The position numbers and the translations under genes are program-made. The notes below the pieces were generated by a model. It searched no databases and had not been told where the DNA came from. It was given only the letters and a program-made list of their open reading frames with translations. DNA of 64,000 nucleotides from Misgurnus anguillicaudatus (taxonomy: Eukaryota; Chordata; Actinopteri; Cypriniformes; Cobitidae), in contig NC_073358.2 in assembly GCF_027580225.2 (NCBI RefSeq), positions 32,514,501 to 32,578,500 of the forward strand, given 5' to 3'. This document shows positions 48,601 through 58,119 of the stretch, piece by piece (within the stretch, counting starts at the first letter, position 1; each line of letters opens with the position of its first letter).

Positions 48601-51600
48601 ACTGACCACAATTTATGAGGCAAGTGATAAGAAATGCATTACTAAGATAACACTGAGTCTTCCCTTTATAGAGATCATTATTTTCAATGTTTTTGGTCAT
48701 AATGTAAAGCTTTTGTTGCCATGACTTGCACAAAACTTCTAGGTTTTTAATCACTGTAAAAATTGCTGTAATTATGCAGCTGGTTGCCAGTAAATTACTG
48801 TAGAAGATAGAAGACTGAATATGTTCATTTTCATTTAACTTTAAAACAAACTGTTGCCAGTAAATAACATAAATGTAAAATCTACAGTAAGTTACTGGCA
48901 GCTTGTTGCCAGTAATACCCAGTAATACTGTCATTTCTACAGAAATTTTTTACAGTGTATGGTTAAATGTTTTTTATTCACGTTTTCTAACAAACGTGAA
49001 CAAACAAATAAATAAAATCAAAATAAGGTTGAATCAAATTACTTTCAGTCATATAAACACTGTATAAAAACTTTATTGATTTTAGTGAATTGAAAGTAAA
49101 AACATCATACTTGTAAAAAGGGGGAAAAGGGAGGGAGCACCTATAAACAATTATTGTCACTTGGGGAAAAATAACTAATAATTTTTTTCCCTTTTTGCGC
49201 TTTGTCTTTCCTAATCAGGAATAACAGGGTGGACAAGAATGGGTTACTTATTAATTAAAACTGTGAATAAGGTTGTTATGTTTATAAGTTACAACAAGAA
49301 AGTTTGCCAAATTGTGTTAAATTGTTTTGTTCTTCCAAGCATTGTAAATCTAATTTTTTTATTTGAATAAACTGCAACAAGTCATGCATCCAATGATAAT
49401 AATTAGGTGGGGAGGGATTTTTCCAGTTTGTTAGTATAACTCTCTTAGCAATAATTAAACAAAAAAGCAAGAGCATTCGACTGTAAAGATGTCAAGGATA
49501 CATTTGTGGGATTAAGACTAAATAGTGCTACTAAGGGACTTGGTTCAGTATCTAAAATAAAAACATCAAAAATTGATGTCCAGAAAGAAATCAACGCTGG
49601 GAACAGCCAAAAAGTATGATCAAGAGTTGCCAGAGCTTGTTGACATTTGTCACATGTAGAAGCATTATTTGGATATATTTTGGAAATTTCGCTTTGGTCC
49701 AGTAAATTCTGTGACGTAATTTAAATTGTATTCGTGAATGACGAGAGCAAATTGAGGAAGTATGTACACGACGAAGTGCCTTTGACCATTCCTCGTCTGT
49801 AAAAACAAAGTTGAGATCTGACTCCCAACTCTGCCTTATTTTAGAGAGGGGCGAAGTATCTGACAATACAGTAAATGAAAAAATAGTTTTGTAAATATTG
49901 GAAACCGCACCTTTGAAGACTTTTATTTTCAGAACTTGTTTAAGAATCTATTTCTTATAAATTTGCGGGCCTGAAGATATCGAAAGAAGTGAATTTTTGG
50001 AAGGCTACATTTTTCTGAAAGATATGAAAATGTTACAAAAGTATTTTCTTGTTTTCTTGAAAAGGGTCATTAATGTTTACAATGCCTATTTTGAACCACT
50101 AGGTTTTTAATATTGTGTAGTTCAAGCCCCAATAAAGATGTGATAAAAAAAATAAATATAAATATAAATATAAATATAAATATAAATATAAATATAAATA
50201 TAAATATAAATATAAATATAAATATAAATATAAATATAAATATAAAAATAGTAAATATAAAATAGGTATTAATCTTACTAAACACCTTGTACTTTGATGT
50301 TCGCTTTGATCCATGGCTGGATCGAGAAAAAAAGTGAAAAATTGGCTGAATGACGGAGCAGAGCCGAGGATCGCTGACGTTTTCATACTTAAATAGAAAT
50401 TTAAATAGGACTTAAAAGCCACCACAAATTTGTGTACCAATTGTGGAATACAGAAATTTATAAAGGACCTATTGATGCCACTGACAATAATTATCAAGTG
50501 ATTAAAGAAAAAATAAACCTAAATGCCTCTTATTTATGTTGGTAATGAATGCCAAAGCCCAGACGTTAAGTTGATAAATACATTACAAAGACATTGGGAG
50601 AATATTACCCCTCAAAAATGTCATTAAAAATAGTCTTTCCCACGATGAGTGGAAAATTATTATTCTCTATTTTTAAAGTCAGCCAGTTTTTTTCTTATTT
50701 AGTTTGCACTGTCCCGCCCCCCTATTGGAAGAAAAAAAAACTCACCTGCGCTACTGCGCACATGCAACTTCATTCGGCGTGACTGCTAGACTCCACTCGT
50801 TTATGTAACGGCAGAGAAAATGTCAGAGACTACAAATTCTATCCTCTATCCCCCACCAGAAAAAAAGTTAAAATCTACAGTATGGGAATACTTTGGGTAT
50901 ATTAAAAACACATGCGGGGTTGTCCTTGAAGATGGATATCCAGTTTGCAAGAAATGTGGATGAAGAGTGGCTGCAAAAAGAGGCACTAAAGCCCATTTAA
51001 GTGATTTATATTACAGATCAATTTAAGTTGATTATACTTAGGCCATATAATAAAACTATACATTAATTTCACTCACTATATGACGATGTGAACAAATGAA
51101 TATATCCAGAGCAGCTCTGAGAGAATTTAATTAGGTATTTTTCATTTTATTTAAAAGAATAAAATAAAAAAATTGTAATAAATTAAGAATCAATGTTTAC
51201 CTTTTTCGAAAGTGTATTTTTTCTAAAAAAGTTTGATATAATAAACCATATGTTCAACCCAAAACCCCCTATCTGTTTTTTATTAATTTAAGGGTCATTG
51301 TAGCTAATGATATTATTATTATTAAGTGTTTAATACCGGCAAACCGCAAAACCATGATAGTTTCTGAGACAATTATCATACCGTGGAAATCTCATAACGT
51401 TACAACCCTAGGTGGCACACTTCTGCAACTTATACAACCTGGAAGTAGCGCTTCACGTGAAAGAGAAATAACTCTGTGTATGTTTTAAAGATCGCTCTGC
51501 ATCTGATCTCTATCAAAAGTCCTTCACAAAAATTGAATTATCTCAGCTTTTTGCTCAAAATTGGGTGTTTTTGAAGAAACCTACCCATATTTGAGAGGTA

Positions 51601-54600
51601 CACTGTAAAATATTTCTGTAGAAATTACAGTATTACTGGGTATTACTGGCAACTAGCTGCCAGTAACTTACTGTAGATTTTACATTTATGTTATTTACTG
51701 GCAACAATTTGTTCAAAGTTAAATGAACATTAAACATTTTCAGTCTTTATCTTCTACAGTAAGTTACTGGCAACCAGCTGCAAAATTACAGCAAATTTTT
51801 TACAGTGTAGAGAACTAATAAAGGTAGGATGAAACGTTTTTTTTTTTTTTTTTTTTTTTTAAAAGCAGGGGGTGTTGTTTGATTTGTTATATTGTTTTTT
51901 TAAATTTTTAAAAAATAACATTTTTTGGAAGGCCTTAAACTTTTATGAAACTCATGAAAAATGCTGGTGCTGGCTGGCAACTTTAAAAAAACACTGGCGG
52001 GGAAAGAGTTAATGGGAATTGGTGACACAGATGGAGAGAAAGTAAACTGAAATTAGATTGAAGAAAGTAAATATGGCAAGAATGATTTTAAGTATTGATA
52101 ACACACACACACACACACATTTATTTTCACTCTTCATCATACGTTACATCCACGTAATTATGACGATGAAATCCAGCAGTGTTATTTGCACTTGTACTGA
52201 GTGTTAATTGTTTCATATACATCTTGTAAAATTCAATCTTAAATCAATAATCATTTAAAATATTTAATCAGTGTTGTCTCATGGTCACATTGTCCACTAT
52301 GGAAGCACGAGATGGCTCGGCAGATGCTTTAAATACAGATCCATTAGATAACTGCAGAACACAGTGTAAATAACCAAATATTTAAGTGTAGAAATACAGC
52401 CATCAAGCTCCCGGACAATCGTTTCACTCTATGTTAATAGTCCTAATTATGATGCTGTAAAAAGATTCCGTAGAAATTACAGTATTACTGGCAGCTGGTT
52501 GCCAGTAACTTACTGTAGATTTAAATTTATGTTAATTACCTGCAACAGTTTGTTCAAAGTTAAATGAAAACCAAACACCAGCAAGTCTTTATCTTTACAG
52601 AACAAAACTAAAATAACAGCCTCAAGCAAAGCATTCTGGGAAACAAAATCTGAAGGAAAAAAACTGAAAAAGGTTGATGAGGATTTTTGGTTCCCAGAAT
52701 GCTTTGCTTGAGGCTGTTGTTTTATATTTTTATTCTGTAAAGATAAAGACTTGTTCATGTTTGATGTTCATTTAACTTTGAACAGGCTGTTGCCGGTAAG
52801 TAGCATAAAGTTAGGTTTGCGGTGGGTTGCTGGCATCCAGCTGCCAGTGGTGCTGTGGTTTCTGCGGAATCTTTTTACAGTGTGTTCATAACAAAACCGG
52901 CATGAAGAAACATGTGTTCGCTTATTACATTAAAATAAATATTTACTCACACGACACACGTGTACAAGTTAATGCAAGTCTGTTAGGTAAAAGGAAATTA
53001 CTATATTTTTTAAAATTATTCATTTTTTACATGTTTGTAGGGCTGAGCAGAACGCTTGTGCTGCTGGAGAACAGTCCGCATATATCAGACGCGTGCACTA
53101 AAGGAGACGAAAACACTTATTTATTTTATTTTAGTGATACCTCTGATTCATGCTGATTATGGCAAGGCATATAATTGCTGTAAAAATATATAAATGCTGC
53201 AGTAACTCCCGTGTATAATGCTGCGTGATTGCAATGCTGGAGGATTACGACAGTGGCTTGTGTTAATTGGCTGGGCGCATTCACAAACAAACAATTGGAT
53301 GCCAGTCTCATTAATATGAGGATTAGCATTCAGGAGGTAATTTGCATTGACTATTTATGGTTAAAAAAAGGCGCGTGCAGGGCGGGATATGAGGCAGATT
53401 CACGAACGCATACTTTCAGGTGATCTGTGATTTATCAAAGGAACATTGCTTGCTGGTGTGCATTATTTCATAAATCTAAATATTTTTTGCGTACGTAGAC
53501 TTTTAGTAAGGATCCTGCGCATAGTTTTATAAATGCGCCCCCAGGCCAGGTAGTCAACAAATGGTTAACTTTTATTTTCTTTCACAAGCAGCACACAAAA
53601 CCTGATAAAGTGACCGAAACTGCCTTTCAAGTGATGAACGAAGACAAAACAGATGATGCATTTTTATCTTTTTTTTTTAAATGAAAGGCAGTATAAACAT
53701 AACATTTTAAAGCCACAATGTTCAGAACATCACACAAAGAATTAACAAAAAAGCATTTTTGACAACTAAACCTAAAAAATAACAAATGTGGGAAGTCCTG
53801 GTTAAGTTCAGCGATATTATTTAATTTTGACATTTAGCACGTCAATGTTTTTATGATAAAAAACGACAAATGACATATAATTTGTGATTGCTACTGTAAA
53901 GATAAAAACTAAACTTTATATACAATTCCTTATACATTTATTTATAACAAGAAAAATACTGAAATAAATGATTTTATAGACACTGCGCTTTATTATTTTT
54001 ACAGAAATGCTTGCTTGCTTTGACTTTAATAAAATTTGACTTTGTAAAATGAATAAAGTCAGAAGTAACAAGATGCAGAAACAAATAAGTGCAACTTTAT
54101 GCAACTCCTGCAACGCTCGCTTCAACTAGAAGAATCAACAAAGCTTGAACACTGTCGCAGTGGTGGTGATGTGATGGGTCAAATGTCATATTGTTGTTTC
54201 ACTTGTAATGGTAATTTAAACATACAAATATTGCACACATTTTTATTCGCGCTACTACCTGCCTACCAGGAGTTAATTATCTGCCCGCATCCCCGGCTGT
54301 GAATTTTAGGAATTTTGGGAATGTCACAATCCATCCTATTTAGACACTTTTATGCGGGTATCACATTTGTCAAAAATATCTGAATATGTCAATAATATTC
54401 ATCAGAACCAAGACATTTATACAGACTTGTAACAACATGAGAGTGAGTAAATGATGACAGAATTTTCATTTTTGGGTGAACTGTCCCTTTAATACAATTT
54501 GAAAGGATGAGTTACAAAAAAAGCTCACCCCCGTCACAGTTGTCATGAAAGGCAAAATTAGCTATATAGACAAAAATGCTATATAAGAGCATTTGTTTCT

Positions 54601-55006
54601 GCTGTAATAAAGCTGGGAACTTTATGGGAATTTACTCCCTTTTGGAGGCAGTCAACGAATTGCAGTTTAAATCACTTCCGTAATGGCTTCACAATAGAAA
54701 TGGGAAGGTTGTCCCTTGACGGAAACGTGCGCTGCTTAAGGACACCTTAAGTTCAATTCAATTTTCTAATGTTAATACAGCACATTTTAATAGCACAGCA
54801 CCGCATCATATTTCCACCAAATCAATTCACCAAAATTAGCTGATTAGAGCATTATAGTACAAACTACTTATATTATATACTAATGTGTTTTACATGTTAC
54901 GTTTTATTTTTCGAGAGAGAGAAAGCTACTTGAAAATCGACGCCTTGACCTGGATGTTTGCAAGGCTCGGCTCAAGAAAGCCAAGTTAGCAGAGGCTAAA
55001 GCTGCT
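33674..55006 (+). CDS. sh3glb2: Endophilin B2 (SH3-domain GRB2-like B2), 5' part of gene
   Basis: Coding exons: 33674-33736, 36986-37127, 41373-41501, 47955-48088 and probably 54920-55006; the remainder of the BAR domain and the SH3 domain lie beyond the window. Endophilin B proteins bind and bend membranes through an N-BAR dimer and act in endosome, autophagy and mitochondrial membrane dynamics. The N-terminus MDFNVKKLASDAGVFFTRAVQ is the amphipathic helix 0. EEKLGQAEKTELDAHLENL, WTEKIFRQTEVLLQPNP, EEFFYEKLDKKLP, AELLGQYM and INFLTPLRNFLEGDWKTIS are BAR helices 1 and 2; RRLDLDVCKARLKKAKLAEAKAA leads into the next segment. SH3GLB2 is preferred over SH3GLB1 from synteny and residues such as GVFFTRAVQ, but the two are close. 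Exon 5 has an odd acceptor (see findings). A 12-base optional exon may lie at 37676-37687. Codon phases fit at every other junction. Confidence 0.9.
34137..34226. repeat. Perfect 45-bp tandem duplication
   Basis: Two identical adjacent copies (34137-34181, 34182-34226) beginning CTAATTGTTTGTAGGGCACT. No difference was seen between the copies, so the event is recent or an assembly artefact. It lies in sh3glb2 intron 1. Confidence 0.95.
34607..34707. mobile_element. 101-bp MITE with perfect 19-bp TIRs
   Basis: GGGGTACGTTTCCCAAAAG at the left and its exact reverse complement at the right enclose about 63 bases. The 'gtttcccaaaag' terminus is common to abundant fish MITEs. No clear target duplication was identified. 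sh3glb2 intron 1. Confidence 0.75.
35151..35425. mobile_element. hAT-type MITE with 8-bp target duplication
   Basis: CTCTAGAG flanks both ends (35151-35158 and 35418-35425). Inside, the left end TAGTGTTTCTGACC and the right end GGTTAAGAATCACACTG are imperfect inverted repeats of the CAGTGTTTCTCAACC type typical of hAT elements. The element is 259 bases, non-coding. Confidence 0.8.
35822..36310. repeat. Degraded hAT-like repeat fragments
   Basis: 'agtgatgcaccgaaaggaaaattcttggccgaagccgaa' is split here over 35822-35860 and matches a well-known fish hAT terminus type. About 320 bases on, 'gtgggcctgcgtaaacag' and a GA-rich run (36216-36240) look like other parts of similar elements. Boundaries are uncertain. 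Small open frames here are incidental. Confidence 0.45.
36470..36960. repeat. MITE ending close to sh3glb2 exon 2
   Basis: Starts TTAAAGGGATAGTTCGGCC, a common fish MITE terminus. Near its right side, 'gcgccgccatcttag' (about 36795) and 'ctaagatggcggcg' (about 36938) are inverted. The right part appears truncated. Only about 25 bases separate it from the acceptor of exon 2 at 36985. Confidence 0.65.
37676..37687 (+). other. sh3glb2: Candidate 12-nt alternative microexon of sh3glb2
   Basis: TTGACCAAACTG is preceded by a strong pyrimidine tract with CAG (ccctctaactctctcc...tccag) and followed by a consensus GTAAGT. It has the same phase on both sides as the surrounding junction, so inclusion changes NP-S-ARIEE to NP-IDQTG-ARIEE without a frameshift. 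Inclusion is inferred. Confidence 0.5.
38168..38601. mobile_element. hAT-like non-autonomous element, copy 2
   Basis: Left end CAGGGTTCCCACAGGTCCTTG and right end AAGGTGTGGGAACCCTG, giving inverted CAGGGTTCCCACA termini as in fish hAT elements. Copy 1 (21713-22390) shares the sub-terminal blocks but has lost its ends. sh3glb2 intron 2. Confidence 0.75.
39012..39970. repeat. MITE interrupted by a second inverted-repeat element (39128-39700)
   Basis: The outer element begins 'ttaaagcgatactccatcaa' and resumes after about 39700 with 'gtccttgctcttccaagc', ending near 'ttccggtaacaactccatat'; its layout parallels 36470-36960. The inserted part carries repeated 'ccggtcacatttgtgacc' and 'ccggtcactattgtgac' palindromes and ends in mirrored 'cgtttaattcc'/'gggattaaactgg'. 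Flanking TTAA copies make a piggyBac-like origin possible. Confidence 0.55.
40094..40623. repeat. MITE family A, copy 4
   Basis: Ends 'attaaaggggccatggca' and 'catgtcatgggccctttaaa'. It carries about 75 extra bases (around 40285-40360) relative to copy 1. sh3glb2 intron before exon 41373-41501. Confidence 0.75.
41820..42130 (+). pseudogene. Tc1 transposase fragment
   Basis: The frame reads AVKHGGGTVMIWAAS around 42031-42075, a strongly conserved Tc1 transposase motif between catalytic Asp residues. Flanking codons are degraded and no termini are seen. sh3glb2 intron 3. Confidence 0.75.
42273..43299. mobile_element. 1.03-kb non-autonomous element with ~28-bp TIRs
   Basis: Left 'gaagagtttggttccaaaac' continuing gcgataaa, right (inverted) the same 20 bases continuing gcaataaa. 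The interior has more 'aaaacg(c/a)gataaacgcca' repeats near the left end but no transposase frame. The superfamily is not assigned. sh3glb2 intron 3. Confidence 0.7.
44000..45690. repeat. Transposon with 'GTAACTTAGTTACTTTTT'-type ends
   Basis: Left part (44019-44160) and right part (45535-45670) both consist of runs of 'agtaac', 'gttactttt' and 'gtaatcagatta' motifs, oriented as inverted ends. The interior includes a 98-residue frame (44176-44472) of unknown nature. Similar 'gtaatca' motifs recur at about 56834-57004. The family is not named with confidence. Confidence 0.5.
45930..46450 (-). mobile_element. Tc1-like transposon fragment
   Basis: 'ccccacaagttctcaatggggtagagatcaggggattgagctgggcactc' spans 46071-46120, and 'caccaccatgcttaactgtc' follows near 46250; both are typical reverse-strand Tc1 transposase sequence. 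Stops and frameshifts throughout make it inactive. No complete termini were found. Confidence 0.75.
46848..47796. repeat. 0.95-kb TIR element
   Basis: Left 'ttaaagctcccgttctttct' and right 'aagaacgtgccctttaa' are imperfect inverted repeats (TTAAAGSKCMCGTTCTT-like). Internal 'gattcgatagca' occurs twice (47068 and 47526). Non-coding. It ends about 160 bases before sh3glb2 exon 47955-48088. Confidence 0.6.
48752..48957. mobile_element. CACTGTAAAAA element, copy 1
   Basis: Ends CACTGTAAAAATT and its inverse AATTTTTTACAGTG, with mirrored 'ctggttgccagtaaattactgt' type arms. Two relatives are at 51601-51807 and 52453-52883. About 206 bases, non-coding. Confidence 0.8.
49100..50140 (-). pseudogene. 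LINE-1-like retrotransposon fragment
   Basis: On the minus strand 49591-49866 reads DLNFVFTDEEWSKALR followed by RIQFKLRHRIYWTKAKF, resembling the C-terminal part of L1/Tx1-group reverse transcriptase proteins (IQFK..HR..W.K motif). A frameshift then leads to a cysteine motif region. No endonuclease or RT core is present. The fragment lies in sh3glb2 intron 4. The superfamily call is from memory of the motif. Confidence 0.6.
50150..50246. repeat. (TATAAA)n microsatellite
   Basis: Roughly 15 uninterrupted hexamer copies next to an A-rich stretch. Long open frames here are repeat artefacts. Confidence 0.95.
50680..51413 (+). pseudogene. hAT transposon relic with BED zinc-finger start
   Basis: An ATG at 50820 opens a frame reading KLKSTVWEYFGYI and PVCKKCG before a TGA at 50961; the pattern (W-x-Y/F-F then CxxC) is the first half of a BED zinc finger as in ZBED-like hAT transposases. 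After the stop the frame resumes VAAKRGTKAHL. The remaining transposase is gone. 'accggcaaaccgcaaaacca' and 'ttacaaccctaggtggc' near 51335-51413 look like the hAT 3' end. Internally deleted. Confidence 0.65.
51601..51807. mobile_element. CACTGTAAAA element, copy 2
   Basis: Same family as 48752-48957 with ends CACTGTAAAATAT and TTTTTTACAGTG. Highly similar length (207). A poly-T run follows at about 51838-51860. Confidence 0.8.
52453..52883. mobile_element. CACTGTAAAA element, copy 3 with internal palindrome
   Basis: Longer member (about 430 bases). In the centre 'cagcctcaagcaaagcattc' (about 52618) and 'gaatgctttgcttgaggctg' (about 52697) are perfect inverse copies, so a second hairpin sits inside the outer inverted repeats. 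Confidence 0.75.
52884..54919. other. sh3glb2 intron 4, distal part
   Basis: AT-rich, no exon seen. Several short open frames lack any recognisable domain. 'tgggtgaactgtccctttaa' (54475-54494) is the terminus of another fish MITE whose left end was not found. Confidence 0.5.
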
Positions 55007-55684
55007 GTAAGTTTTTTTTTATCATTTTTTTTATCATCACCTGCACCCTCACCCCTCCCTCTTATTTTGATCTTTTGGCCACCCACCCAATCTCTAGCTA
55101 ATCAAATCTATCATTCATCAAAGAGATTGTGAAATGTTATCATGAACGTTTTACAGGCTGTTTAGTTCTGATTCAGAGGGAAAGATTCCCTGAAAGCAAC
55201 GCCCTATATCAAACTACATCAGAGCTGGCCAAATCTAGCCCACGCTGATGTTAACAATGAGAATGACCCCCTTTTATAACTTCCCACAAATTCAGAGCTT
55301 ATGATGGGGGCGATCCAGTCTTGTGACGCAGATAGGGGGTAAAACCTTTATAGAATTTATATCCTGTTTCATTGTTTATATGACAAAATAATTAGTTCAC
55401 AAAAGCTTTGTGATATTGTTTTGAGATTTTTCTGGATTTTTGATTATGAATTATACAAGTGGCCATTTAGAAATATAAAAATTCTATTAAATTAATAAAA
55501 TAAAATTAACCCTCATGTTACTGTTTTATACAAAAATATATGGAATAAGTAAGAGATAGCAATAAAAAAAGAAAAAAAACCTCGATGTTCACAATAGAGG
55601 GTTTGTATTGACATCACTTTTCCACGTGACCACGCCGGAGTTGTACATTATAGTGACCCTAGCAACTTTTCAACCCACCTGTGG
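55007..55684. other. Non-coding stretch after sh3glb2 exon 5
   Basis: Begins with the GTAAGT donor of exon 5 and a T-rich run. Nothing recognisable as a gene. It is taken as sh3glb2 intron because no downstream endophilin exon was found in the window. Confidence 0.45.
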
Positions 55685-55885
55685 TCAGTGGACGTTGGCA
55701 TAGACGATCCATTTACTTCTTCTTTCTGTGGTTTTTGACAGTCTGTCAAACAATTGCTCTGAATTCTTGTTAAATCTGTTAGTACAGTCTATAGCACAAC
55801 AGCCTTTTCCCATTAAGACGTGTTTTCCCTGTGTTTTCGCTGATTTCACACTGTACACAAATTCTGCTGTTCTGTTTTTTGCCAC
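55685..55885 (-). pseudogene. THAP-like zinc-finger remnant
   Basis: The minus-strand frame contains MGKGCCAIDCTNRFNKN followed by ERRSKWIVYANVH, resembling the start of a THAP domain (CxxxC, basic stretch, then R..W). The later Cys-His pair is missing and a stop follows, so only half a domain remains. Likely from a P-element-like or related THAP transposon. The assignment is tentative. Confidence 0.45.
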
Positions 55886-56123
55886 TCAGTGGGCGTAACC
55901 GCAGTTCACCGAAGGTGATGTTACGTGCATACCCTGTATTTAGTAAATCTCCTTTTTTTTCATAATAAATTTACCTAACGCTTATATACGTTCGTGATTG
56001 TTCAAGTTTTTCTGGGGGAGAGGGGGAGAGGTGTGGAATCGCAACGATGAGACAAAATGCAAAATGGAGCAGCAATCAGTGTTTGATCACTGTCTGGATG
56101 TATAGAGACCACTTCATTTTTAA

Positions 56124-56516
56124 AGGTGCAGTGTGTAATTTTTAGAAGGATCTCTTGACAGAAATGCGAAATAATATACAAAAAACTATATTATCAAGGG
56201 TGTATAAAGACCTTTCATAATGAATCGTTATGTGTTTATTACCTTAGAATGAGATGTTTTTATCTACATACACAAAGGGGCCCCTTACAAGGAAGTCGCC
56301 ATTTTGGGCCGCCATGTTTCTACAGAAGCCCTTAACGGACAAACTTTTTTTACTATGTTGTCTCTGACAGTGACCTGTTTGTCTGGTGGTGGCTACAGTA
56401 GCTTCTCTATGTGTTTCAAAAGTGAGGGGTGAACAGTGGACTGAGCCGTTGGTTGCAATTCACAACCTCACCACTAGATGCCGCTAAAATTTACATACTG
56501 CACCTGTAAAGAAACT
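56124..56516. mobile_element. ~390-bp MITE
   Basis: Left 'aaaggtgcagtgtgtaattt' and right 'aaatttacatactgcacct' are inverted. Internal 'ccattttgggccgccatgtt' and 'cactagatgccgct' are shared with a widespread fish MITE type. Non-coding. Confidence 0.75.
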
Positions 56517-57261
56517 CGCCATTTAAAGAAACACTTCAGTTTTATTTGTGAGGTGAAATTTTAGACCTTGCAGGGTTGTTGCAGTGAATTTCATGAAATT
56601 TAATATGGTTTGCTGTGTTGCTATTTTTTATTTTATTTACTTAATTTTAAGTAATTATGTTTTAAATTCATAAAGTGTGCTTTTGTTTTATCCAATGTGT
56701 TACTATCAGTTAACACTAATAGTAAATCAGTGTTAGTATTTTGAAGTATTAACTGTCCTTACATTACACTTAAAGTTTTTGTTGTTGTTGAAAAATAATT
56801 GAATATATATTTTTTCTCTTTATGTATTTGAAATCAAATAAGATTTGTCAAAAGTAATCTAAATGTAATCCAAAAGTAGTCAGATTATGTTACCAACGAT
56901 GTGCAATCTAAGAGATTATATTACTGGCTACAAATTTTGTCATGTAATTCGTAATCAGTAACTGATTACAATTCATAAGTAATCTACCCAGCACGGATTA
57001 CTTAATGATAAATAAATTTTTTATATATTTACGATAGGAAATATCTTTTTGTAACATGATCATTACTTAATTTCCTAATGTATTATTTGGATCTGTACAA
57101 TGTAATTTCAAAATGTATAATTTTGACCCGTACAATGTAATGTATTGCTGGCTATTGCTACAAATATATATTTACTTTGCATTTTTTTTAAATACCAATT
57201 TATCTTGGTCATTTTGTTTTTTTAAATACTTGATACTGTCTATCAGAGTAGTTATAGTTTT

Positions 57262-57665
57262 TCTCCATTGGTTTGGCTCATTTCTTGAAACAGAAATTAC
57301 ATTCTCAAAACTCTAAGATCATTTGGCAAAACAGTCTTACAGTTCAGCTCAACACTATACTATAGCTCACTTGCAAAAGCTCATTTATTTCCCAAAACGG
57401 TACACTCATGCTTGAAAACTAAATTCCTTTCCTATATAAAGTGTCAGTGCCACAAAAATGGCAAAGATCCTTCTCAATTGCTTTGGCTCATTTCTTAAAA
57501 CAGACCAGACGTTCTCAACACTCTTGGTGCTTTTGTCAAAATAACGTGGATGGTTCAGCACAACACCATGGTTCACCTGCAAAAGCTCATACCTCTCCCA
57601 AAACAGTTCACTCTTCTGTCAAAACTAAATATCCTTCTCATTTAAGCAGTCAGTGCCCCCAAAAT
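57262..57665. repeat. Two ~210-bp direct sub-repeats at end of transposon
   Basis: 'tttggctcatttctt(g/a)aaacag' occurs at 57273 and 57483, and matching order of 'acctgcaaaagctcat', 'cccaaaac(g/a)gt' and 'gtcagtgcc' follows in both. The divergence is moderate. They lie downstream (3') of the minus-strand transposase at 58120-59640 and probably form its sub-terminal region. Confidence 0.65.
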
Positions 57666-58119
57666 GCTTCGTCCCTTTGGCATTGTGTAAGCACTGCAAG
57701 TCAAAATGTTTAGATGTTTTGGCAGAGGACCATTGAAATATCCCTTATGTCCACCTTTCAGTCTTAGCCCAGTCATTTATTGACAATGGTTACTGACTGT
57801 TTTTTGTCTAGCTAACAGAATACAATTGTGTATAAAACTGAAAAAACGAAAATAGGATTTTAGGGTGAGAGTAGCCTCTGAGGTTTGACACCACACATTG
57901 CACTCACACTGCCAAGGAAATTGTAACCATTATCATTCACACACATAAAGTAACTTCCATACATCAGAGTAAAAAGAAATTATATACAGCATAATATACT
58001 GTAATATAAACATTAAACACAGTTTTCAGAGCTAACATTTCTTCACTGGTCGCTGTCCTCACCATCCGCACCCTCCTGGTCATCCACAAGCTGCTGTCTA
58101 TCTGGTTACAGATTCTCGT

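Noticed and set aside
50070..50497. Open frames of repeating FIFIFI or YLYLYL residues
   Set aside because: Produced by translating the (TATAAA)n microsatellite on the minus strand.
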